From: Conexivisphaera sp046536535
Lineage (GTDB): Archaea; Thermoproteota; Nitrososphaeria; Conexivisphaerales; Conexivisphaeraceae
Reading direction: 5' to 3'
Length of the DNA stretch: 24,039 nucleotides
NCBI GenBank assembly: GCA_046536535.1
Contig: JAWDMO010000013.1
Location: 1-24,039 of the forward strand
Under the pieces are notes generated by a model, which saw nothing but the letters and a program-made list of their open reading frames with translations, did not search any database and was not told the origin of the DNA. Shown one piece after another: positions 1 through 7,796 of this stretch. The stretch's first letter is position 1; the number at the start of each line of letters is the position of its first letter. Both the position numbers and the translations under genes were made by a program.

Positions 1-1498
1 TCTTCGCGTCCATATCCACCACCTTGGACTCGAACGGGTCGACGCCCGCCCACTTCCTGCCCTCGCCGTGCGCCTTCGATAGCTCGGTCTTCGCGTCCAG
101 AGGGTTCATCCCCGCGTTCTCGGCGAGCGTCAGCGGGATCCGCTCTATTGCGTCGGCGAACGCCTGCACCGCCAGCTGCTCCCTCCCGCTCAGCGTCTGT
201 GCCCAGTTCCTCAGCTGATAGGCGGTCTCGGCCTCGGGCGCGCCTCCGCCTCCGACCACCGCGGGGTTCTCCACGACGTCCTTGACCACCATGAGCGCGT
301 CGTGTATGCTCCTCTCAGCCTCGTCGACTATCCTCTGGCTCCCTCCCCTGACGAGGATTGTGACGGCCTTCGGGTCCTTGCAGCCCTCGACGAACACCCA
401 CTTGTCCTCCTCTATCTTCCTCTCCTCGACGAGCTCAGCGTAGCCGAGGTCGTTCGGCGTCAGATCGTCGAGCGTGGTCACGACCCTCCCGCCGGTCGCC
501 TTGGCGAGCTTCTCCATGTCGCTCATCTTCACCCTTCTGACCGCCAGTATCCCTTCCTTCGCCAGGTAGTGCTGCGCGAGGTCGTCTATCCCCTTCTGGC
601 AGAACACGACGTTCGCGCCGGCGGCCTTCACCTTCTGGACCATCTCGCGGAGTATCCTGGCCTCCTCGTCCAGGAACGCCTTCATCTGCGATGGATCTGT
701 CACGTTTATCTTGGTGTCGAATTCGGGTTTCTCTATCTCCAGCGGCGCGTTTATCAGCGCTATCTTGGCCTTCTCGACCTTCTTCGGCATCCCGCCGTGG
801 ACCACCTCCTTGTCTATCACTATCCCCTTGACGAACATCGTGTCGGTCATGGCCCCGCCGGGCTTCTTCTCCACCTTGACGGAGTCTATGTCGACCTTGT
901 AACCGCCGTCCCTCTTCTCGGCCACCTGGAGGACAGCGTCTATCGCTATGTCGGCGAGCCTCGGGGATATCGACGATACGACCTTGGACGCCATCGCCGT
1001 GAGCGCGATCTTCCTCAGCCATTCCCTGTCGGTCGGGTTCACCTTTATCGCGAGTCCGCTGAGCACCTCCACCGCTTTCTTGGAGGCCTTCCTGTAGCCG
1101 TCCACGACCACGGTGGGATGAACCCCCTTCTCTATGAGATCCTCGGCGTGCGAGATGAGCTCCCCCGCGAGGACCACGCTCGTGGTGGTGCCATCGCCCA
1201 CCTCGGCGTCGGTCGCCTTCGCGATCTCAACGAGGAGCTTCGCCGTCGGATGCTGCACGTCCAGCTCCTTCAGTATCGTGGCGCCGTCGTTCGTTATGGT
1301 TACGTCGCCGAGGCTGTCCACGAGCATCTTGTCCATACCCCTTGGGCCAAGGCTCGTGCGGACCAGCTCGGCGATTATCTTTGCGACCTCTATGTTATTC
1401 CTGAGCGCCTCCCTTCCCTTCGTCTCGTTCGATCCCTCCTTCAGGATCAGGACTGGTTGACCAGTTGAAGTCATTGCCGGTATTGCGACCTGTGGCAT
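1..1498 (-). CDS. ths: thermosome (group II chaperonin) subunit, C-terminus cut by window edge
   Basis: ATP-driven cytosolic group II chaperonin subunit that folds proteins inside a two-ring cavity. The reading frame starts at ATG 1498 (MPQVAIPAM) and is open to base 1, giving about 499 residues. The family is about 545, so roughly 45 C-terminal residues are missing from the window. Visible family motifs in order are GPRGMDKML and NDGATIL near the N-terminus, the GDGTTT nucleotide-binding motif, and VVGGGGAPE in the C-terminal equatorial domain. It has its own TATA box (1541-1550) and a GGTGA Shine-Dalgarno-like motif 9 nt before the ATG. It lies downstream of pmbA on the same strand, but the separate promoter suggests independent control. 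I cannot tell alpha from beta paralogue. Confidence 0.95.
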   Translation of the reverse strand, partial: MPQVAIPAMTSTGQPVLILKEGSNETKGREALRNNIEVAKIIAELVRTSLGPRGMDKMLVDSLGDVTITNDGATILKELDVQHPTAKLLVEIAKATDAEVGDGTTTSVVLAGELISHAEDLIEKGVHPTVVVDGYRKASKKAVEVLSGLAIKVNPTDREWLRKIALTAMASKVVSSISPRLADIAIDAVLQVAEKRDGGYKVDIDSVKVEKKPGGAMTDTMFVKGIVIDKEVVHGGMPKKVEKAKIALINAPLEIEKPEFDTKINVTDPSQMKAFLDEEARILREMVQKVKAAGANVVFCQKGIDDLAQHYLAKEGILAVRRVKMSDMEKLAKATGGRVVTTLDDLTPNDLGYAELVEERKIEEDKWVFVEGCKDPKAVTILVRGGSQRIVDEAERSIHDALMVVKDVVENPAVVGGGGAPEAETAYQLRNWAQTLSGREQLAVQAFADAIERIPLTLAENAGMNPLDAKTELSKAHGEGRKWAGVDPFESKVVDMDAK

Positions 1499-1540
1499 TC
1501 CTACATCTCACCCCAAAAGGCGAGCTCCCTTCCGGAAGCT

Positions 1541-1550
1541 TTTATATAAA
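1541..1550 (-). promoter_or_regulatory. TATA box of thermosome gene
   Basis: Strong AT-rich tttatataaa in GC-rich surroundings, about 45 nt before the ATG at 1498. A start site about 25 nt downstream would leave a leader of roughly 20 nt carrying the GGTGA motif (1508-1512 on the plus strand reads tcacc). An A-rich stretch just upstream on the minus strand could be the TFB-recognition element. Confidence 0.7.
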
Positions 1551-1581
1551 TTTTTCTAGAAAGCCACCGCCCGAGGCCGGC

Positions 1582-2892
1582 TCAGAATGCAGATGTCACC
1601 CCGACATCGCGCACAAGTATGTGGGGCGTCAGGACGGGGACCTCCACCTCCCACCACCTGATCCACTGCCGCTCCCTCGACGCCATGGATATGTTCCCCA
1701 GGTCCCTGAGCATGTTGCTGGTTACCCGTATCCCGCGGGCCGAACATTTGACCTCGCCCCCCTCTATGACGGGGGCCGCGTCCCTGGGGAGCGTGGAGTA
1801 GTCGCCGGTCCTGTAGTTCTGGAACCTCGTGTACCAGTTGCTGGTCACAATCAGCCCCCTGCGGACCTCGCGCACCATCTCGTCCGGGTCGGAATCCCCC
1901 GATGAGATCTCGAGATTCCACGGGCCGGGTTCTATCAGCCCGGCGTTCCCGGTTGTGACGCCGCCGAACTCCGCCGCCGTAACTGTGTTGTGGAGATACG
2001 TCCTGAGAACGCCGCCGTCCACTATCGCGTTGGTGCGCGTCGGCACCCCCTCATCGTCGAACGATCTGCTGCCCACGCCGTCCACTATCTGCCCGTGATC
2101 GACTATCGAAAACCAGTCGGGGGCAAGCCGCTCGCCCACCTTCCCCTCAAGGAAGGAAAACCCTGATGAGACCGCGTACGCGGAGGCAGCCGACCCGACG
2201 TGCTGCATCAGGTCTGCAGCGGAGATCGGCGCGAATATGACGTCGTATTGCCCGGGCTCGATCCTGCAGGGCCGAGTCGCCGTCCTGGCCACCTCGGCCG
2301 CCGAGCGGCCGGCCGACGCCGGATCCAAGCGACCCGGCGAGGTAGACACGGAGATTCCTTGGCCGCTTGCCTCCCCGTCGACGAACGCCCGCACGTTGAG
2401 GAGCGCGTAGCTCCTGTGATCCACCTGATCGACGCCCGAGGACGTCCTTATCGATATCCCGATGGCCCCGAGCTCCAGGACGCCTGCGACCCTCTTGGCG
2501 CCCGAGGAGAGCGCGGAGGAGATCGCGGCCTCGACGGTCGACGGCGCATCCGCGGCGGTCGTCCCCGCATCGAAGTCCCCGTTGTGCTCGTATCTGGAGG
2601 GCGGCGAAAGAGGGGGGCGCTTGACCTCGGGGGATGATTCGAGGGCGATCCTGAGGTTCCCGGCGGCCGCGGCGATGCCGCGCTCGCTCAGGTCCTCCAC
2701 CGAGACCAACGCCTGTCTTCCGGACCTGACGGCATACAGCCTGGCGGAGTCGCCGATTTCCCTCTCCGAGACGGCCACCACGTTGTCGTGGAATTTAACG
2801 CGCAGCTCCTCGCCCGAGAATAGCAGCACCACGTATTCCTCGGGCGCGGTCGCCTCGATAACCGATCTGACCAGGCTCTCCATGATATCCAT
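1582..2892 (-). CDS. pmbA: TldD/PmbA family protein, PmbA (TldE)-like subunit
   Basis: Non-catalytic partner of the TldD/TldE zinc metalloprotease heterodimer, 436 residues, predicted cytosolic. It lacks the HExxxH motif present in the adjacent TldD. Typical PmbA-like segments are QHVGSAASAYAVSSG, a TGNAGLIEPGPWNLEI stretch and a C-terminal VTSNWYTRFQNYRTGDYST region. The start is taken at ATG 2892 (MDIMES) because a GGAGG motif lies 8 nt before it and the upstream stop of tldD falls between. The frame stays open to about 3159, but that extension overlaps tldD and has no family similarity. Only 2 nt separate it from tldD, so the two are co-transcribed. In bacteria TldD/E digests unfolded or leader peptides; the archaeal substrate is not known to me. 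Confidence 0.9.
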   Translation of the reverse strand: MDIMESLVRSVIEATAPEEYVVLLFSGEELRVKFHDNVVAVSEREIGDSARLYAVRSGRQALVSVEDLSERGIAAAAGNLRIALESSPEVKRPPLSPPSRYEHNGDFDAGTTAADAPSTVEAAISSALSSGAKRVAGVLELGAIGISIRTSSGVDQVDHRSYALLNVRAFVDGEASGQGISVSTSPGRLDPASAGRSAAEVARTATRPCRIEPGQYDVIFAPISAADLMQHVGSAASAYAVSSGFSFLEGKVGERLAPDWFSIVDHGQIVDGVGSRSFDDEGVPTRTNAIVDGGVLRTYLHNTVTAAEFGGVTTGNAGLIEPGPWNLEISSGDSDPDEMVREVRRGLIVTSNWYTRFQNYRTGDYSTLPRDAAPVIEGGEVKCSARGIRVTSNMLRDLGNISMASRERQWIRWWEVEVPVLTPHILVRDVGVTSAF

Positions 2893-2894
2893 TT

Positions 2895-4325
2895 CTACCG
2901 CCTCCCCAAGGTGACCCCTCTGATCAACATGTAAGGGCCGCCGAACCAGACGGGCACCCCCTGCATCGGCTCGCCCTTTCCACATGTGCCGGGGGAGAAT
3001 TCGATGTCCCTGCCGCGGGCGACCACGCTGGACCACAGCCTCCGACTCGTGACCTCCAAGACGGGGTTGAGGACGAGCTTCCCGGGGCGGCCGGCCTCCA
3101 CTAGGCGAGCCTTCAGCCCCACGTACCTCTGATTCTCCCTCCTGTCGTCTATATTCCACTCCATGTAAGATTCGATCAGGAGGGAACGGCCGGCCTCCTC
3201 CATCAGCTCCTCAAGCGTATGATCGCCGGGCTCCACGAACGTGTTGGACATCCTGGGAATCGGTTCCCTGGAGTAGGCGGACGAGCGCGCCGAACCGTTG
3301 CTATGCGCGCCGAAGGTGCGCGCGGCCTCGCGGTTCATCAGGAGCTCGTTGACCACGCCGGCTACCATAAGCCTCTTCCTGCGCGCGGGTACACCCTCCT
3401 CATCGTACTCGTAGTATCCATAGGATCCGGGGATCGTGGGATCGTCGCTCACGAACGCCTCGGGACCCCCCACCCTGGATCCGAGCCCGTCCCTCCCTAT
3501 GTATGATTCACCGGCCTGGGCCGCCTCCCTCCCCAGGATCCTATCCGCCTCGAACGGGTGGCCGACGCTCTCGTGCGCCATTATCCCGCTTATCTCCGGG
3601 CCGACTATCACGGAATCGATCCCCGACAGGTCCTCCGGCTCCGCCCTCCTCAGGACCTCGACGAGGTCCGATGCCTCCTTCGAAATCCTGCCCGGGAAAT
3701 CCATCCTGCCGGACAGCTCCCAGCCCCCTGAGCCGCCGATCTCGACCGTCCTCTGCATAACCCTGGAACCATCCCTCGCCGTCAGTAGCGCGAACGCGAA
3801 CGACCGGGGGACGCGGGAGGTTATCCGGGAGCCGTCGCTCGTCCTCAGATATTTCTCCTCGGATGATATGTGGATCGAGATCCACCTCCCGATGACCTCG
3901 GGCCCCGCGGATGCCGCGGCGGAATCCATGGATCTCGCCTCCCCGAGCAGCTCGCCGGGGTCCACGTCTTCCGGCCTCCTGGATTCCGGGGCACTCCAGG
4001 TGGCGATCGACGCGTCCTCCCTCGACAGCCCGTCGACGCCCCCGATGCGGGACGCCGAACCGGCTATCCTGACCAGGGAATCCACCAGGTCCCTAGCCGA
4101 TCCGGGATCCAGCCGGTTGGTGGATCCGAACGCCATGGAGCGCCCGATGAGGACGCGCACCCCGAGGCCCGTGGAGCTGAACGATGTTGGGGGATCCGGG
4201 GACCCGTTCCTCAGGGTGACCATGCGCCCCCAGTCAGAGCGGACGCGGGCGTCCGCGTAGTCCACGCCCAGCTCGAGCGCGCGCTCAACGGCTATATCGG
4301 CAAGATCGTGAAGGCTTGCGTCCAT
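2895..4325 (-). CDS. tldD: TldD-family zinc metalloprotease subunit
   Basis: Catalytic subunit of the TldD/PmbA protease pair, 476 residues, close to the usual family length. The zinc site is visible: HESVGH at residues 251-256 (H251, E252, H256), with the third family ligand Cys448 in the CGKGEP motif near the C-terminus. Other typical segments are the glycine-rich GVRVLIG region near residue 50 and the YYEYDEEGVPARR stretch after the zinc helix. The ATG at 4325 follows a TATA-like GTTTAATT by about 26 nt, so the message is probably leaderless. It is the first gene of a two-gene operon with pmbA. The next gene upstream on this strand is the surface protein ending at 4610. No key residue is missing. 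Confidence 0.93.
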   Translation of the reverse strand: MDASLHDLADIAVERALELGVDYADARVRSDWGRMVTLRNGSPDPPTSFSSTGLGVRVLIGRSMAFGSTNRLDPGSARDLVDSLVRIAGSASRIGGVDGLSREDASIATWSAPESRRPEDVDPGELLGEARSMDSAAASAGPEVIGRWISIHISSEEKYLRTSDGSRITSRVPRSFAFALLTARDGSRVMQRTVEIGGSGGWELSGRMDFPGRISKEASDLVEVLRRAEPEDLSGIDSVIVGPEISGIMAHESVGHPFEADRILGREAAQAGESYIGRDGLGSRVGGPEAFVSDDPTIPGSYGYYEYDEEGVPARRKRLMVAGVVNELLMNREAARTFGAHSNGSARSSAYSREPIPRMSNTFVEPGDHTLEELMEEAGRSLLIESYMEWNIDDRRENQRYVGLKARLVEAGRPGKLVLNPVLEVTSRRLWSSVVARGRDIEFSPGTCGKGEPMQGVPVWFGGPYMLIRGVTLGRR

Positions 4326-4609
4326 TGCGCAGCATATCGCGCGGTTGAATTAAACAATTTGCCCGGCGCGCGGATTCCACGGCTATGCGCAGCCCGACCC
4401 GACCATCAACGATCGAAAAATCACCTCTCTGAAATTCGGCCGGATCGAGGCTAACCGCATCGATCCCGATATCTTCCGGATGAGCCCGGCGCGGACAAGG
4501 GCCTGAACCAATCCTCCTCAAGGCTGCCCCTGAATACAGCGGAGAATGTCACCTCCTCAACCCTAGAGCGCGGGATCTTCTTTCCCGTTTCCCCAGCTCA
4601 ATTCATTTG
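4326..4609. other. intergenic region with SD-like motifs, no convincing gene
   Basis: The gap lies between the end of the surface-protein gene and tldD. It holds the tldD TATA element. Read on the minus strand it also has three Shine-Dalgarno-like motifs: GGAGGTGA (4549-4556), GAGGAGG near 4512-4519 and GAGGTGA near 4420. One minus-strand frame (4285-4521, TTG start) is open for 78 codons but runs into tldD, and its codon choice is less GC-rich at third positions than the neighbours. It may be a gene relic. I see no tRNA or obvious hairpin terminator. Confidence 0.35.
4348..4355 (-). promoter_or_regulatory. TATA-like element of tldD-pmbA
   Basis: GTTTAATT on the minus strand, centred about 26 nt before the tldD ATG (4325). 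It is one of few AT-rich stretches in the 284-nt gap and predicts a leaderless transcript. Confidence 0.5.
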
Positions 4610-7135
4610 CTAAGGCTGAAGCCCCGCAAGTCCACGGCGCCTGTTGATCATCGCTATGGCGATCGCCACGGCGCCGATCATGATGACTGCGACGACCATG
4701 TAGAAGAGCGTCCAGTCGGCTTTCCAATTGGCTATGAGGAGCTGCGGCGAGTTAATGGTCAGCGAAACCGATGGCGAGCTGGCGCTGTACGTACCGGTCC
4801 ATCCGGTGAACGTGTAGCCCGCGGGGAACCCGAGGATCTCCGTGGGCCTGACGCTCACTATGTCGATGGACCCCTGAGGGAAGAGGCCGGATCCGTTCAC
4901 GATGCCATGCGCGGTGAGGGCTGTCACCTGATAGTACACTTGGTAGTAAGCCGAGATCGTCGCGGGCGACGTGAGGTTGACCGGGATCGTCGACGAGGTG
5001 CCGTTTGGAGTGGACTCAAAGCGTGCGAACGTCCCCTGGGCGGGGGATGTCGAAGTCGGGAACACCACCGAATACCGGCCCGGGGACAGCTGTATCGTAC
5101 CCACGCCGTCCGATCCCGTGGTCACGGTCGCGATGGTGGCGCCGTTGTGGATGACCTTGACCGATATCCCCTGCACGGGCGTGCCCATACCGCTGACGGC
5201 GTCCACGGTGAGGTTCAACGGGATGTAGGAGTAGTTGAAGCGCGCCGAGGTGCCCAGCTGGCCCGAGGATGCCACGAGATACCACGATGTGTCGACCGGC
5301 ATCGAGGGAAGCGGCACCGACGCGTAGAATCCGCCCGCCGGTATCGTAACGCTGGCGGAGAATCCATCGGGGCCGATCACGCTGACGTTCACGGGTGCCC
5401 AGGGCGAGATCAGGTTCCCCGACGCGTCCTCCAGGTAGAGATAGAGGATAGGCTGAGCGCCCATCATGGGTTGCGACGGCACGATCGATGCGACGAGGTA
5501 TGGCTGGACGGGGGAGGGTCCGGAGAGCGCGCCGACCTCGAAGGACGCGGGGCCCACGCCCTCGGCGGTCGCGACCATCGTCAGCGCGCCGGATCCCGGG
5601 ATGGTGACGTTGAACGGCGACCCGGAGGATCCCGCGGGGATGGAGACTTCGACCGGGGACGGCAGCCCCCCGACGTAGCCGGGCGCGGGATAGAACTGCA
5701 CCAGGACGTCCGCCGGCGACTGCGCGGGCGCAGGAGATCCGTAGGAGGTCAGCAGCTGCACGTAGAACTCGGCGTTCGTTCCGCTTATGAGCCGATCGGG
5801 GCCGTAAAGCGCGAGCTGGGTCGGGGTTCCGCCCATGTACGTGCCGGGTTCGTACGCGGAGATCGTCAAGTTGCCCGGTGCGAGGCATTGGGATGACGCC
5901 GTCAGGAGCGCGGATCCCACCCCCTGGGCGGTCTCGTTGGCAGTGGATATTATATAGCTGGAGTACGTCGAGGCGTTCACGGGCCACGGCGAGACCACGC
6001 CGGGGTTGCTGCTCGTCACCACGGCCGGATAGATCTCGGATACCGCGGACCCGTTGGCCGTGGCTGCCAGGACCAGGGGATACGTCTGCCCCAGCGCCAC
6101 GACGCCGGGCCCATATATCGTGATGGAGTTCGGGCTCGCGTGGCCCGGAACTGAGCTGAAGGCCGCGCTCCCCGGCATGAACCACTGGGCCTGCGCCGTC
6201 AGGCTCGCGTTGCCGACCCCGGTTACCTCGGCCTCCGCCCAGACGTGATCGCTGCCCGCCGGGATCGTCAGATAGCTGGAGAGCGGATCCACAACGTCGC
6301 AGTTGGATGAGCTCAGGAAGACCTGCACCGGGGAATTGGCTATCAGGGGATGCCCCGAGGGATCCAGCATCTGTATGAGGACCATTACGTAGCCCGCGCC
6401 CGAGTACACCGAGTTCGGCATTACTGTGACACTGAGGCCGGGCTCCGCCCTGCCGGTCGTGACGTTCACGGGGCTGGAGGGCGCGAAGCCCTGCGCGATC
6501 CCCACGAGGTCGGTGATCCCGCGGGAGTAGCCGGCCTCCATCCCCGCGTAAGCCATGTAGGACCCCGGCGAGATGACCGCGGTCGCCTGATGGGAGATGA
6601 GCGACGGCGAGTACCCGTAAATGTGGACGACCGCACCCTGCGGCGCCGGAGCCGGATTCCCAAATGCGTCGACCAGCTCGACGAATATGGAGCCGTTCTC
6701 CCCGTACAGGAGGCTCGGCGGGAGCGGCACCAGCGCCACGCGTTCGGGATATCCAATCGCGTAGCCCACGCGCAAGGTCACGTTCGCGGAGAGCCCCAGC
6801 GCGGGCGCGCTGACCGTGAGGACCGCGGTCCCGGGCGAAGTCGGTATCACCGGCACCGGGACATAGCCGCCCCCGGTGACCTCGCCGGACGGCACCCCGA
6901 GCACCGACTCGTTGGAGGAGCTCACGATCAGGGGAGTCTGTGGAAGCGGCGCGTATCCCTCCGCGGTCGCGAGCGACGCGTAGATGTAGAAAGTACCCCC
7001 TCCGGCCGGCAGCTCGGGGAGTGGAGATGTCAGCGTGAGCATGCCCTGGGGCTGCGTGCCCGCGGCGGCGATAATCGGGGTCATGAGCAGCAGGGACGCC
7101 AGCAGGAGGGCTGCCGGCGTTAGCGCAGGACGCAC
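4610..7135 (-). CDS. large secreted, C-terminally anchored surface protein with Ig-like domains
   Basis: Predicted cell-surface protein of 841 residues; no enzyme motif seen. The N-terminus is a signal peptide (GTG start, then hydrophobic ALLLASLLLMTPIIAAAG, cleavage near residue 25). The ectodomain is rich in Ser, Thr, Pro, Gly and Val in repeated beta-sandwich-like segments. These alternate 'tSSNpgVvs' patterns with 'IPAGs...VtIpG' patterns. Near residues 720-805 lies a segment ending in FTGWTGTYSASSPS...ANW, resembling the divergent InlB B-repeat family. Residues 810-831 form one transmembrane helix followed by RRR, a stop-transfer signal. I count about 16 N-x-S/T sequons, so it is a likely substrate of the STT3 at 18427-20595. 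Function is unknown: S-layer-associated, adhesin or binding protein are all possible. Confidence 0.8.
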   Translation of the reverse strand: MRPALTPAALLLASLLLMTPIIAAAGTQPQGMLTLTSPLPELPAGGGTFYIYASLATAEGYAPLPQTPLIVSSSNESVLGVPSGEVTGGGYVPVPVIPTSPGTAVLTVSAPALGLSANVTLRVGYAIGYPERVALVPLPPSLLYGENGSIFVELVDAFGNPAPAPQGAVVHIYGYSPSLISHQATAVISPGSYMAYAGMEAGYSRGITDLVGIAQGFAPSSPVNVTTGRAEPGLSVTVMPNSVYSGAGYVMVLIQMLDPSGHPLIANSPVQVFLSSSNCDVVDPLSSYLTIPAGSDHVWAEAEVTGVGNASLTAQAQWFMPGSAAFSSVPGHASPNSITIYGPGVVALGQTYPLVLAATANGSAVSEIYPAVVTSSNPGVVSPWPVNASTYSSYIISTANETAQGVGSALLTASSQCLAPGNLTISAYEPGTYMGGTPTQLALYGPDRLISGTNAEFYVQLLTSYGSPAPAQSPADVLVQFYPAPGYVGGLPSPVEVSIPAGSSGSPFNVTIPGSGALTMVATAEGVGPASFEVGALSGPSPVQPYLVASIVPSQPMMGAQPILYLYLEDASGNLISPWAPVNVSVIGPDGFSASVTIPAGGFYASVPLPSMPVDTSWYLVASSGQLGTSARFNYSYIPLNLTVDAVSGMGTPVQGISVKVIHNGATIATVTTGSDGVGTIQLSPGRYSVVFPTSTSPAQGTFARFESTPNGTSSTIPVNLTSPATISAYYQVYYQVTALTAHGIVNGSGLFPQGSIDIVSVRPTEILGFPAGYTFTGWTGTYSASSPSVSLTINSPQLLIANWKADWTLFYMVVAVIMIGAVAIAIAMINRRRGLAGLQP

Positions 7136-7157
7136 GTCACGTTGTACACATGCACTC

Positions 7158-7165
7158 GATATATC
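7158..7165 (-). promoter_or_regulatory. TATA box of the surface-protein gene
   Basis: gatatatc on the minus strand with AAAAGG just upstream, about 25 nt before the GTG at 7135. It predicts a leaderless transcript and supports the GTG start, since the nearby ATG is out of frame. Confidence 0.55.
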
Positions 7166-7262
7166 CTTTTGTCCACGGCGCCGTAGATCCCTGATAAGTT
7201 GTACTCAAGGTCTAACGATTTAGCCCGAACCGCAGATATCCGATCCGGATCACAACTGTACC

Positions 7263-7703
7263 ATGGATGCTGCTGGAGGACGGCCCTCGGATGAGGCGTT
7301 CCTCGGCGCGAGGTTCTCCGAGATCCCGGACGGTGTGGCCATAGTGGGGAACGTGGCCTCGGGTAAGGAATTGAGGGACGCGATGGGTGCGGTGCCGCCC
7401 TCGGACGTGATAATAGAGAGGGGGGCGTTCACGCTGCTGTACAGGTTCCCCCGCGCGGCGAGCAGGAGGGTTGAGGACGCCATGAAGGATCTGGCGACGA
7501 TCGTGGCGGAGGGGGCCGGCAGCAACGGGCTGGAGGTGCGCATGGACGATGGGGACGGGGAGGAGCTCCTGGTGCTGCGGATCAGGCGCGTGCTGCACCC
7601 GTCCGAGATGGACCTCCCCATAGTGGACGTGCTCCGCGAATACGCCGGAAGGCTGGAGAATTACGTATCGAGGGCGCTGGATGAGGACTCCGTTCGGGAA
7701 TAG
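7263..7703 (+). CDS. unrecognised soluble protein, 146 aa
   Basis: I do not recognise this protein. It is predicted soluble, with no signal peptide or transmembrane helix, few cysteines and an acidic C-terminus (RALDEDSVRE). The plus strand is chosen because third codon positions are strongly GC-rich there, while the overlapping minus-strand frames give Ser-rich, low-complexity products. Alternating hydrophobic strands (GVAIVGNVAS, DVIIERGAFTLLYRF, LLVLRIRRVL) and amphipathic helices suggest a compact alpha/beta fold. Start ATG 7263 lies about 25 nt after a weak gatatcc element. It is divergent from the surface-protein gene and 93 nt upstream of the gfcR-like gene, which has its own promoter. 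Confidence 0.65.
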   Translation: MDAAGGRPSDEAFLGARFSEIPDGVAIVGNVASGKELRDAMGAVPPSDVIIERGAFTLLYRFPRAASRRVEDAMKDLATIVAEGAGSNGLEVRMDDGDGEELLVLRIRRVLHPSEMDLPIVDVLREYAGRLENYVSRALDEDSVRE

Positions 7704-7750
7704 GGGCCGGACCATCCATCTCCAATCGCATGTAAGTGTAAAGTTTAAAA

Positions 7751-7758
7751 TCAGCTGA
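7751..7758. promoter_or_regulatory. palindrome TCAGCTGA upstream of gfcR promoter
   Basis: A perfect 8-bp palindrome lies directly before the TATA element of the regulator gene. Around it a GTTTAA (7743-7748) and a TTAAAC (7771-7776) form a wider inverted pair. Position suggests an operator, perhaps for autoregulation, but such short palindromes occur by chance. Confidence 0.25.
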
Positions 7759-7762
7759 CATA

Positions 7763-7773
7763 AAATTTAATTA
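7763..7773 (+). promoter_or_regulatory. TATA box of gfcR-guaA operon
   Basis: aaatttaatta, clearly AT-rich, about 27 nt before the GTG at 7797. The spacing predicts a leaderless transcript and decides the GTG start over the internal ATG codons further in. Confidence 0.65.
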
Positions 7774-7796
7774 AACCGCGTAATATCAGGGCACAC

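Noticed and set aside
302..1468. Long plus-strand open frame (388 codons) opposite the thermosome
   Set aside because: Antisense to a gene with unmistakable chaperonin motifs; the product is Leu/Arg/His-rich with no family features, as expected from GC-rich codon bias.
2893..3159. N-terminal extension of pmbA
   Set aside because: It overlaps tldD entirely, is Arg/Gly-rich and unlike the family; a good SD precedes the ATG at 2892.
4285..4521. 78-codon minus-strand frame upstream of tldD as a real gene
   Set aside because: It overlaps the tldD start, crosses the tldD promoter and resembles nothing known; kept only as a low-interest note on the gap.
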